Shown here: in pieces, positions 1 to 6,287 of the stretch
How positions within the stretch are numbered: position 1 is the stretch's first letter
Layout of the letters: every line of letters starts with the position of its first letter
Assembly: GCA_946479395.1 (NCBI GenBank)
Contig: CAMLFV010000005.1
Coordinates: 1 to 31,147 of the forward strand
DNA length: 31,147 bases
Direction of reading: 5' to 3'
DNA from: an uncultured Flavobacterium sp.
Lineage (GTDB): Bacteria > Bacteroidota > Bacteroidia > Flavobacteriales > Flavobacteriaceae
Notes under the pieces: model-generated
Seen by the model: the letters and a program-made list of their open reading frames with translations, nothing else
What the model was told of the DNA's origin: nothing
The model's database searches: none
Made by a program: the position numbers and the translations under genes

Positions 1-192
1 AAACACGGCGGTTTTTATTTAGGATCGATCGGTGGACCGGCAGCTATTTTGGCAAAAGACAATATTTTACATGTTGAAGTAGTTGATTTCCCTGAATTGG
101 GAATGGAAGCTGTTCGCAAGATCACCGTAAAAGATTTCCCTGCATTCATTATTACAGATGATAAAGGAAACGATTTTTTCCAGAATTTGTAA
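1..192 (+). CDS. fumA: Class I fumarate hydratase, C-terminal end (5' truncated by window)
   Basis: Only the last 63 codons and the stop are present; the rest lies left of the window. The readable protein begins [15 protein letters not shown], continues with [11 protein letters not shown] and ends [19 protein letters not shown]. This closely follows the C-terminus I know for the E. coli FumA/FumB class of iron-sulfur fumarases, which hydrate fumarate to malate in the citric acid cycle. The cluster-binding cysteines would be in the missing N-terminal part and cannot be checked. A strong hairpin terminator follows about 35 bp after the stop, so the gene ends its transcript here. The family call is firm; the symbol is by resemblance only. 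Confidence 0.85.
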   Translation, partial: KHGGFYLGSIGGPAAILAKDNILHVEVVDFPELGMEAVRKITVKDFPAFIITDDKGNDFFQNL

Positions 193-227
193 ACAGTTAT
201 TCGTTTTTAGCTGTTAGTTATAAGCTT

Positions 228-264
228 AAAGCTCTATAAGGTGCAAACTTTATAGAGCTTTTTT
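228..264 (+). terminator. Rho-independent terminator after fumarase
   Basis: AAAGCTCTATAA at 228-239 pairs perfectly with TTATAGAGCTTT at 250-261 across a 10-base loop, followed by a run of T. It lies just downstream of the fumarase stop codon. Confidence 0.85.
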
Positions 265-324
265 ATTAAATTAATATTTAAAGGTAGCAATGCGTCTCTG
301 GCTAGAGCTTGCGACTGAACGCAA

Positions 325-450
325 TTAAACAAATTCAGAGTGACAAACTGAACATGTTTAACTTCGTTCTGTTCGCGAACTCGAATCAGGATTTCATTAT
401 ATCAGTAAACAGAGGTCATCCTGAACTTGGTTCAGGATCTCATCCAAAAA
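325..450. repeat. Degenerate copies of the TGTCATTC...GAATGACA intergenic repeat
   Basis: The gap from 193 to 557 has no gene. After the terminator it holds a right-end-like piece, ATTCAGAGTGACA near 333-345, and a left-end-like piece, GTCATCCTGAAC near 415. The second contains a perfect hairpin, ATCCTGAAC-ttg-GTTCAGGAT at 418-438. These resemble the halves of the clearer copies at 3380, 15452, 21861 and 22639, but the internal sequence is eroded. From 450 to 520 I see only AT-rich sequence. Confidence 0.5.
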
Positions 451-521
451 GTTTTTTTTCCTATGTGTAAAATATTCATTTCAATATGTAAAAATTAATT
501 TACATTATATAAAATTTTTAT

Positions 522-529
522 TACATTTG
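522..529 (+). promoter_or_regulatory. Bacteroidota-type -7 box (TACATTTG)
   Basis: TACATTTG matches the TAnnTTTG -7 consensus known for this phylum. It lies 28 bp before the ATG at 558, a normal distance for a short leader. No good TTG -33 element is visible. Confidence 0.5.
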
Positions 530-557
530 GTTCGATCAATTTTTAAAACTATCTATT

Positions 558-1040
558 ATGAAAAGTATTTATCTATTTCCGAACAAATTAAAAATTCCAG
601 CTTTAGTGATTTTTATTATTTCGCTTACACTAGTTATATTAATTCCTTTTGAAATTGCATATGAACTCCGAGTTCCTGTATTTGCAATAGCTAGTGATCA
701 CTTTCTAAGTTCTGAAAATTCTTTTTATCTTTCTTTTGGAAAGGAAGATATTTATAATGAACTCGTCGACTTATTGTTTTTTTCTAGCGGTATAATTTTA
801 GCTTTTTCTAAAGAAAAAACAGAAGATGAAATGATTGGTTTAATTCGATATAAATCTATAACTAATGCTACTTATTTTACCTTTATACTACTAATAATTA
901 GTGAATTTTTAATTTTTGGTATGCCTTTCGTTTATATAATTATGTTTTTCTATTACGCTTTTATCTTATTTTTAAACATCTTCTATTACACCAAATTATT
1001 TATCTATAAAAAACAGTTCAGTTATGAAAACGAAGATTAA
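558..1040 (+). CDS. Small membrane protein paired with XRE regulator
   Basis: I do not recognise this 160-residue protein as a named family. It shows about four hydrophobic segments: residues near 15-35, a shorter stretch near 72-83, 104-122 and 123-150. The short charged tail ends KKQFSYENED, so it should sit in the inner membrane. Its last 17 bases overlap the start of an XRE-type regulator in another frame, so the two are very probably co-translated. Pairs of a small multi-pass membrane protein and a YozG-like HTH protein are common in Firmicutes and Bacteroidota, and their role is generally unknown. The start at 558 has an AT-rich upstream region and a good -7 box. It is real because of its hydrophobic pattern, coupling and promoter; its function is open. 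Confidence 0.75.
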   Translation: MKSIYLFPNKLKIPALVIFIISLTLVILIPFEIAYELRVPVFAIASDHFLSSENSFYLSFGKEDIYNELVDLLFFSSGIILAFSKEKTEDEMIGLIRYKSITNATYFTFILLIISEFLIFGMPFVYIIMFFYYAFILFLNIFYYTKLFIYKKQFSYENED

Positions 1041-1221
1041 AGTATTCCGCGCCATTCATAACATCACACAGGCAGAATTGGCAGAAAAACTAGGTGTTAC
1101 ACGACAAACCATCAATGCAATCGAAGCCGGAAAATATGCTCCATCTGTAGAATTGGCTTTGCGCATGTCTAAAATGTTTAGTGTAACTGTAAATGAAATT
1201 TTTCAGTTAGACGATGAATAA
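1024..1221 (+). CDS. XRE-family HTH transcriptional regulator (YozG-like)
   Basis: This 65-residue protein is almost entirely one Cro/C1-type helix-turn-helix. It starts with KIKVFRAIHNITQAELAEKL, continues with the recognition-helix region GVTRQTINAIEAGKYAPS and ends in SKMFSVTVNEIFQLDD. The order and length match the small single-domain YozG/YgzD-like regulators that bind DNA as dimers and have no sensor domain. It begins inside the preceding membrane-protein gene, so it is likely made from the same mRNA and may regulate its own operon. A new promoter-like box follows within 10 bp of its stop, so the next gene can be expressed separately. The family call is confident; targets are unknown. 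Confidence 0.9.
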   Translation: MKTKIKVFRAIHNITQAELAEKLGVTRQTINAIEAGKYAPSVELALRMSKMFSVTVNEIFQLDDE

Positions 1222-1228
1222 ATTTTGT

Positions 1229-1236
1229 TATCTTTA
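1229..1236 (+). promoter_or_regulatory. -7-like box (TATCTTTA) that decides the next start
   Basis: TATCTTTA is one base from TAnnTTTG and lies 21 bp before the ATG at 1258. If it is the promoter, the in-frame TTG at 1225 would not be on the transcript, which supports starting the serine hydrolase at 1258. Confidence 0.4.
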
Positions 1237-1257
1237 ATTTATCCAACAAATAAAATC

Positions 1258-2415
1258 ATGAAAATTCTTATAAAAATCCTTAAATGGTTTGCCATTGTTT
1301 TTATAGCAATCATTGCCCTTATGTACATTTTTGGTTACGGTTATTTGCTTCGTGCAGTTCGCGTAACGTATTTAACCGGTCATAAAACGGCTTTTTTAGA
1401 AGATTACAGTTATTTTAGTAATCGGGAGATTAAAAAAGGAACGGCGCAACCTTGGAATCTATCAAAAAATTACAATAAAGTTCCGGCTACCGAAAAGCTG
1501 AATCAAATACATAAAGACTTGCAAACTACATCGTTCTTAATCATTAAAAACGACAGTATTTTTCATGAAAGTTATTTCGATATCGGCAAAGAATACAGTA
1601 AAACCAACTCGTTTTCTATGGCGAAAAGCATTGTAACATCGGCATTAGGCAAAGCGATTGATTTGGGAATGATTCAAAGTTTAGACACTAAAGTAATCGA
1701 TTTTTTACCAGAATTAACAGGAAAATTCGCTAAAGAAGTAACCGTTGGCGATTTAGCGAGTATGGCATCGGGTCAAAAATGGGACGAAAATTATTACGGA
1801 CCAACATCAATTACCACACAGGCATATTTTAAAACCGATTTGCGTTCACTGATGTTAAGTTTACCGATTGATAAAAAACCGGGACAAGAATTTATCTATC
1901 AAAGTGGCGACACGCAATTACTAGCAATGGTTTTAGAAAAAGCTACAAAAATGACGTTGGCTGATTTTGTTTCGAAATATTTCTGGCAACCAATGGGAAT
2001 GGAACATGATGCACTGTGGCAGATCGACCATAAAGATGACGGAATTGAAAAAGCATATTGCTGTATTGCAAGCAACGCCCGTGATTTTGCCAAATTTGGA
2101 AAACTGTATATGCAGCACGGAAAATGGAATGGCGAGCAAATACTTTCTATGAAATTTGTTTTTGAATCGATAAATCCGCGCTTTAAAGAAAGTCCGCAAT
2201 ATGGTTACGGCTGGTGGTTATCAAACTACAAAAACAAGCATATTTACTACATGCGTGGGCATTTGGGGCAGTTTACTATTGTAATTCCCGAAGATAATTT
2301 AATCATTGTTCGTCTGGGTCATATCAAAGGCTTGCAAACCACAACCGATCCACACAGCAACGATTTGTATGTTTATATCGATGAAACGTATAATATGTTA
2401 AGCAAAAAGTTATGA
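1258..2415 (+). CDS. Membrane-anchored serine hydrolase of the beta-lactamase / class C family
   Basis: From the ATG at 1258 the protein has 385 residues. It opens with a basic, strongly hydrophobic segment (KILIKILKWFAIVFIAIIAL) that should anchor it in the inner membrane with the catalytic domain outside. The class C beta-lactamase/DD-peptidase signature is present: SMAK at 120-123 supplies the nucleophilic serine and general-base lysine. YQS at 214-216 takes the Tyr-x-Asn/Ser place, and GHLGQF near the C-terminus takes the place of the KTG box. Such proteins range from penicillin-binding-like peptidases to esterases, so the substrate cannot be read from sequence. An in-frame TTG at 1225 would add 11 residues, but ATG plus the upstream -7-like box favour 1258. 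Its stop overlaps the next start as ATGA, implying coupled translation. Confidence 0.85.
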   Translation: MKILIKILKWFAIVFIAIIALMYIFGYGYLLRAVRVTYLTGHKTAFLEDYSYFSNREIKKGTAQPWNLSKNYNKVPATEKLNQIHKDLQTTSFLIIKNDSIFHESYFDIGKEYSKTNSFSMAKSIVTSALGKAIDLGMIQSLDTKVIDFLPELTGKFAKEVTVGDLASMASGQKWDENYYGPTSITTQAYFKTDLRSLMLSLPIDKKPGQEFIYQSGDTQLLAMVLEKATKMTLADFVSKYFWQPMGMEHDALWQIDHKDDGIEKAYCCIASNARDFAKFGKLYMQHGKWNGEQILSMKFVFESINPRFKESPQYGYGWWLSNYKNKHIYYMRGHLGQFTIVIPEDNLIIVRLGHIKGLQTTTDPHSNDLYVYIDETYNMLSKKL

Positions 2416-3125
2416 TTGATAAAATAGTTTTACCGAATATTCTGTTTTTGGATATTGAAACCGTTCCGCAATCAGAATTTTTCAATGAATTACCTGAAGA
2501 TGCACAGCAATTATTTGCCGATAAAACACAATATCAGCGTAAAGACGATTTAACGCCCGAAGAATTTTACGATCGGGCTGGAATTTGGGCTGAATTCGGG
2601 AAAATCATCTGTATTTCGGTTGGATATTTCACCATAAAAAATGCCGAGCGACAGTTTAGAACTAAATCAATTATTGGCGAAGAAAAACAATTGTTGGAAG
2701 AATTCAACGATCTGGTAAAAACACATTTTTCAAATCCGGCATTCGTTTTTTGCGGACATAATATTAAAGAATTCGATATTCCGTATATGTGCCGAAGAAT
2801 GTTAATAAACGGAATTCACATTCCTGAAAAACTACAACTTTTTGGCAGAAAACCCTGGGAAATTCCGCATTTAGACACCTTAGAACTATGGAAATTTGGT
2901 GATTACAAACATTACACTTCTCTAAAATTACTAACGCATGTTTTAAACATTCCATCACCAAAAGAAGATATTGATGGCAGTGAAGTCCGTAACGTATATT
3001 ACAACGAGAAAAACATTGACCGCATTGCAAGATACTGCGAACGCGATGTAGTTGCCGTAGCACAAATTTTCTTAAGAATGCGCAACGAACCTATTTTAAG
3101 CGAAAGTGAAATATTTTCAGTTTAA
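2412..3125 (+). CDS. Predicted 3'-5' exonuclease related to the PolB exonuclease domain
   Basis: The 237-residue protein carries the acidic residues of a DEDD-type exonuclease. These are LFLDIETVP (D14, E16) for Exo I, GHNIKEFDIPYM (D122) for Exo II and ARYCERDVVAV (Y208, D212) for Exo III, the DEDDy arrangement. The spacing and the short PW-IPHLDTLELW region fit the stand-alone family usually described as a 3'-5' exonuclease related to the DNA polymerase B exonuclease domain. No polymerase domain is present. It probably trims single-stranded 3' ends, in the cytoplasm, as part of DNA repair or maintenance; that role is inferred from the family. It overlaps the preceding serine hydrolase by 4 bases, an association that is not obviously functional. 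Confidence 0.85.
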   Translation: MIDKIVLPNILFLDIETVPQSEFFNELPEDAQQLFADKTQYQRKDDLTPEEFYDRAGIWAEFGKIICISVGYFTIKNAERQFRTKSIIGEEKQLLEEFNDLVKTHFSNPAFVFCGHNIKEFDIPYMCRRMLINGIHIPEKLQLFGRKPWEIPHLDTLELWKFGDYKHYTSLKLLTHVLNIPSPKEDIDGSEVRNVYYNEKNIDRIARYCERDVVAVAQIFLRMRNEPILSESEIFSV

Positions 3126-3170
3126 AATACCAAAATGTTAAAATTTAAAAATAATTTTCTTTTTAAAAAA

Positions 3171-3178
3171 TAAATTTA
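3171..3178 (+). promoter_or_regulatory. Possible promoter box (TAAATTTA) for the leader region
   Basis: TAAATTTA is one base off TAnnTTTG and lies 39 bp before the small leader ORF. The surrounding sequence is very AT-rich, so a chance match is possible. Confidence 0.3.
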
Positions 3179-3217
3179 GAATTTTGTTCCGAAATAAAAA
3201 TCAACAGAAAAATTAAA

Positions 3218-3298
3218 ATGCAACAATTTATTAAACATACACGCAACTGTAAGATGTGGAAATTTTCCCGCAGAGGTTTTGTATGCACTAAATTGTAA
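3218..3298 (+). CDS. Putative 26-residue leader peptide
   Basis: An ATG preceded by an A-rich stretch opens a 26-codon frame. It starts MQQFIKHTRNCKMWKF, continues SRRGFVCTKL and ends in TAA. It is not like a normal protein, and its size, basic composition and position directly before a terminator hairpin suggest a regulatory leader. It contains two Cys codons (11 and 23), one internal Met (13) and one Trp (14), but no long run of a single amino acid, so the sensed signal cannot be read off. Codons 18-20 contain GCAGAGG, which can pair with the terminator's left arm. Whether the peptide is made is unproven. Confidence 0.45.
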   Translation: MQQFIKHTRNCKMWKFSRRGFVCTKL

Positions 3299-3355
3299 CC
3301 ATTTTTCAATATAATTTAAGTGAATCCTCTGCTACAAAAAGCAGAGGATTTTTTT
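3270..3355 (+). promoter_or_regulatory. Attenuator-like region: terminator with competing antiterminator arm
   Basis: A clean terminator is formed by AATCCTCTGC (3323-3332) and GCAGAGGATT (3341-3350), followed by seven T in all. An identical copy of the right arm core, GCAGAGG, lies upstream at 3270-3276 inside the leader ORF. It could pair with CCTCTGC at 3326-3332 and prevent the terminator. Such mutually exclusive pairing is the hallmark of transcription attenuation. The gene that would be controlled is the OsmC-family protein at 3518, for which I see no good promoter of its own after the terminator. The terminator is certain; the regulatory reading is inference. Confidence 0.55.
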
Positions 3356-3379
3356 GTTTACATAGCATTTAAATTCGTC

Positions 3380-3471
3380 TGTCATTCCGATAGAGCGAGG
3401 AACGAGTGATGAGGAATCTCATAAAATATTTTAAGATATTTCTACTCCACTACGTTTCGCTCAATATGACA
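3380..3471. repeat. Palindromic intergenic repeat, TGTCATTCC...ATATGACA copy
   Basis: This begins TGTCATTCCGATAGAGC, contains GAGGAATCTCAT, CTCCACTACGTTTCGCTC and ends ATATGACA. Ends and internal words match the copies at 21861-21941 and 22639-22706. It lies between the attenuator terminator and the OsmC gene. Confidence 0.75.
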
Positions 3472-3517
3472 AAAGTATAATTTCAATAATTAATATTAAT
3501 CCATAAAACCAGTAATC

Positions 3518-3964
3518 ATGAGCCTAGAACAAATTTCATTATTAAGTTTTGCCAACCAAAGCCAGTTAAACATTAAAAGCAGCGAATTACAATTTTCAAT
3601 CACTCAAAACGATATGAAAAAGAATTCAAATGCCCATTTAGAATATCTTTTAGCAGGATTTGCAGCATGCATTAATATGGTTGGACATCAGGTGGCAGAT
3701 GACTTGGATATGGATTTAAAATCGATACAGATTGAAATTAAAGGAACCATAAATACCGCCAGAACACAAGGCTTAAACGTGAAAGACCGTAGCGGTTTTG
3801 AACGAATTGAACTGGTTGTAAAACCCGTTACAAGTGCCGATTTAAGCACGCTGAAGTTTTGGATGGATGAAATTAAAGAACGCTGCCCTATTTACGATAA
3901 TCTTTTAAACAGTACGCCGATTAATTTGGTTGTCACAAAAGATTACACACAAAATGTAGCGTGA
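3518..3964 (+). CDS. OsmC family protein
   Basis: The 148-residue protein has the layout of the OsmC/Ohr fold. An N-terminal beta region leads into a central helix carrying the first conserved cysteine (EYLLAGFAACINMVG, C51). The second cysteine is at the start of the last helix (ERCPIYDNL, C123). In the characterised OsmC and Ohr enzymes these two cysteines reduce organic hydroperoxides in the cytoplasm. Both are kept here, so peroxidase activity is possible, but many OsmC relatives have no proven function. It stands alone between a repeat and a minisatellite-like stretch. From memory, OsmC-like genes sit next to methionine-pathway genes in some flavobacteria, which would suit an amino-acid-type leader upstream; this is unverified. 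Confidence 0.85.
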   Translation: MSLEQISLLSFANQSQLNIKSSELQFSITQNDMKKNSNAHLEYLLAGFAACINMVGHQVADDLDMDLKSIQIEIKGTINTARTQGLNVKDRSGFERIELVVKPVTSADLSTLKFWMDEIKERCPIYDNLLNSTPINLVVTKDYTQNVA

Positions 3965-3969
3965 TGACC

Positions 3970-4064
3970 GATGTTGGATGTTGGATGTTTGATGCTGGGT
4001 GCTGGGTGCTGGGTGTAAATTCAGAAGTTGATAACATCAGGCATCCGTCACCAAACACCAAACA
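3970..4064. repeat. Degenerate 7-bp tandem repeat with inverted partner
   Basis: From 3970 to 4015 the sequence is six and a half 7-bp units: GATGTTG twice, GATGTTT, GATGCTG, GGTGCTG twice and GGTG. About 20 bp later, at 4035-4064, comes CATCAGGCATCC followed by ACCAAACACCAAACAT. That reads like the same unit on the opposite strand, so the whole could fold as a loose stem. Confidence 0.7.
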
Positions 4065-4092
4065 TTTAAAAAATTGTTTAGTTTGTTTTTAC

Positions 4093-4100
4093 TACCTTTA
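4093..4100 (+). promoter_or_regulatory. -7-like box (TACCTTTA), TTG 16 bp upstream
   Basis: TACCTTTA is one base off TAnnTTTG. A TTG at 4074-4076 lies 16 bp upstream, close to the usual -33 spacing. The ABC gene starts 29 bp downstream of the box. Confidence 0.45.
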
Positions 4101-4129
4101 ATTTTTATAATTATTGGTAGTATTTTTTT

Positions 4130-5818
4130 ATGAAAGAACCGATTTTAAGGGTAGAGAATTTAAGTATTTCTTTTTTGCAGGAAAAAAAATGGAACGAAGT
4201 AATTCATTCTATTTCGTTTGAAGTTTTTCCGAACGAAATTGTTGGTATTGTAGGTGAATCGGGTTCCGGTAAATCGGTTTCAAGTTTGGCTGTAATGGGT
4301 TTGCTTCCTAAAAATGTATCTGATTTAAACACTGGGCCTATTCATTTTAAAAATGAAGATATTACCAATTATTCCGAAAAAGCTTTTCAGAAAATTCGAG
4401 GCAAAAAAGTATCGATGATTTTTCAGGAACCAATGAGTTCTTTAAATCCGTCGATAAACTGTGGCGAACAAGTTGCCGAAATTTTAGAAACACACACCAA
4501 TTTATCTGAAAAAGAAATTAAAGCAGAAGTTCTGCGATTGTTCGATCAGGTAAAACTGCCAGATCCTATTACAATTTATAACAAATATCCACATCAAATT
4601 TCGGGCGGACAAAAACAACGGGTTATGATTGCAATGGCAATTGCCTGCAAACCCGAAATTTTAATTGCCGATGAACCAACTACCGCTTTAGATGTTACGG
4701 TTCAGCAGGAAATTATCTTACTTTTAAAAAATCTGCAACAAGAAACCGGCATGAGCATTTTGTTTATATCGCACGATTTATCATTAATATCAGAAATTTG
4801 CGATCGTATTCTGGTGATGTACAAAGGCGAAATTGTAGAACAAAATTCGGCTTTAAACATCTTTAAAAATCCCGAACATATTTATACAAAAGCGTTAATC
4901 GCTTCTCGCCCATCGTTAAATGTCCGTTTAAAACGTTTGCCAACCATTCAAGATTATTTAAGCGGAACAGAAAATGCTGCAGCGATTTCGAAAGAAGAAC
5001 GAAAAGAACATTTAGATAAATTGTACAATCAAAAACCTTTGCTACGTGTAGAGAATGTAGAGAAAGAATATCTTTTAAAAACGAATTTGTTTAAACCCAA
5101 TGATTATTTTAAGGCGGTAAATAATGTAAGTTTTAAAATGTACGAAGGCGAAACGTTGGGTTTGGTTGGCGAAAGCGGTTGCGGAAAATCGACATTAGGA
5201 AATGCTATTTTACAGTTAGATCCAGCTACAAAAGGACAAATTTTCTACAGAGATAAAGACATTACCAAATTATCGAAAAGCGAATTAAAAGAATTGCGAA
5301 AGGAAATTCAGATTATTTTTCAAGATCCGTTTGCTTCGTTAAATCCAAAAATCACGGTTGGTGAAGCGATTTTAGAACCTATGAAAGTGCATAAACTATA
5401 TACAAACGATAAAGAACGTAAAGAAAAAGTACTGGATTTGTTAAATAAAGTTGGTTTATTACCTGAACATTATGATCGATATCCGCATGAATTTTCCGGA
5501 GGTCAGCGTCAACGTATAGGCATTGCTCGAACCATTGCTGTGAATCCTAAATTAATTATTTGCGATGAATCGGTTTCGGCATTGGATATTTCGGTTCAAG
5601 CTCAAGTTTTGAATTTATTAAATGACTTAAAAGATAATTTTGGATTTACCTATTTGTTTATATCACACGATTTGGCTGTGGTAAAATACATTTCGGATCA
5701 GATTATCGTAATGAACAAAGGAAAAATCGAAGAACAAAACGAAGCCGATGCTTTAATTGAACATCCGCAAAAACCATATACTCAAAAATTAATTAACGCA
5801 ATTCCGAAAGGGATTTAA
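4130..5818 (+). CDS. Peptide/nickel-type ABC transporter ATPase with two fused nucleotide-binding domains
   Basis: The 562-residue protein holds two complete ABC ATPase domains. Domain 1 has Walker A GESGSGKS (42-49), signature ISGGQ (157-161) and Walker B ILIADE (177-182). Domain 2 has Walker A GESGCGKS (347-354), signature FSGGQ (455-459) and Walker B LIICDE (475-480). Each has a Q-loop (FQE, FQD) and a switch His (ISHD). This DppD-DppF/YejF-like fusion powers uptake of di- and oligopeptides, or sometimes nickel, from the inner face of the membrane. No permease or binding-protein gene is adjacent, so partners must be encoded elsewhere. The peptide-type cap region before residue 300 is present, with KALIASRPS. 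Substrate is not determinable. Confidence 0.9.
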   Translation: MKEPILRVENLSISFLQEKKWNEVIHSISFEVFPNEIVGIVGESGSGKSVSSLAVMGLLPKNVSDLNTGPIHFKNEDITNYSEKAFQKIRGKKVSMIFQEPMSSLNPSINCGEQVAEILETHTNLSEKEIKAEVLRLFDQVKLPDPITIYNKYPHQISGGQKQRVMIAMAIACKPEILIADEPTTALDVTVQQEIILLLKNLQQETGMSILFISHDLSLISEICDRILVMYKGEIVEQNSALNIFKNPEHIYTKALIASRPSLNVRLKRLPTIQDYLSGTENAAAISKEERKEHLDKLYNQKPLLRVENVEKEYLLKTNLFKPNDYFKAVNNVSFKMYEGETLGLVGESGCGKSTLGNAILQLDPATKGQIFYRDKDITKLSKSELKELRKEIQIIFQDPFASLNPKITVGEAILEPMKVHKLYTNDKERKEKVLDLLNKVGLLPEHYDRYPHEFSGGQRQRIGIARTIAVNPKLIICDESVSALDISVQAQVLNLLNDLKDNFGFTYLFISHDLAVVKYISDQIIVMNKGKIEEQNEADALIEHPQKPYTQKLINAIPKGI

Positions 5819-5961
5819 GAGTTAATGATTATTTTTCATTTTCTTCAACATTTCTTTACAAATTACTAATAAATAGATAATTATGTTAATTATCGTATTA
5901 AAAACAGGTTAAATCAAAATTAATAAACAGCAAACAATTCGTTTTTGTTAAAATTAATCAC

Positions 5962-5969
5962 TATCTTTA
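5962..5969 (+). promoter_or_regulatory. -7-like box (TATCTTTA) very close to a start codon
   Basis: TATCTTTA ends only 4 bp before the ATG at 5974, so transcription would begin at about the start codon. This may mean a leaderless mRNA, a chance match, or a later start for the small gene. Confidence 0.3.
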
Positions 5970-5973
5970 CAAG

Positions 5974-6129
5974 ATGTTTAAAGAAGAAGAATTATTTCTG
6001 ATTCGAGAATGTTTGATGCGACAAGTAAATGAAGATTTTAAAAAAAATCGCAAACACAGCGAAAACAGTATGAAGATTTTACTTGTAGTAAAAAAGATTG
6101 ATTTATTTATGGGCATTAAAGTAAGTTAA
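5974..6129 (+). CDS. Small unknown protein, 51 residues
   Basis: A 51-codon frame encodes MFKEEELFLIREC at the start, FKKNRKHSENSMKILL in the middle and IDLFMGIKVS at the end. It is charged and helix-prone, without a signal peptide or membrane segment. I do not recognise a family. Three things support a real gene: a possible promoter box directly upstream, coding-like composition, and a strong terminator 20 bp after the stop that would otherwise have no gene to end. An internal ATG at codon 15 (6016) is the alternative start. Its neighbours, an ABC ATPase and a convergent dehydrogenase, say nothing about its role. Confidence 0.55.
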   Translation: MFKEEELFLIRECLMRQVNEDFKKNRKHSENSMKILLVVKKIDLFMGIKVS

Positions 6130-6148
6130 TATACTATCTCACAGAACC

Positions 6149-6180
6149 AAACCACTATATAAGATATAGTGGTTTTTTTT
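6149..6180 (+). terminator. Rho-independent terminator after the 51-residue gene
   Basis: ACCACTATAT (6151-6160) pairs perfectly with ATATAGTGGT (6164-6173) over a 3-base loop, followed by seven more T, eight in all. Confidence 0.85.
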
Positions 6181-6253
6181 ATTTAGTATCTGCTTCAAAA
6201 AAGGAATTTTACGATAGCTTAAAATTAGATTCGGAACGAATTTATATTAAATA

Positions 6254-6285
6254 AAACAGCTCAATTCTAAAAGATTGAGCTGTTT
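6254..6285 (-). terminator. Terminator of the saccharopine dehydrogenase gene
   Basis: AAACAGCTCAAT (6254-6265) pairs with ATTGAGCTGTTT (6274-6285). On the minus strand it follows the stop at 6288 and runs into TTTTATTT, as expected of a terminator. Confidence 0.8.
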
Positions 6286-6287
6286 GT

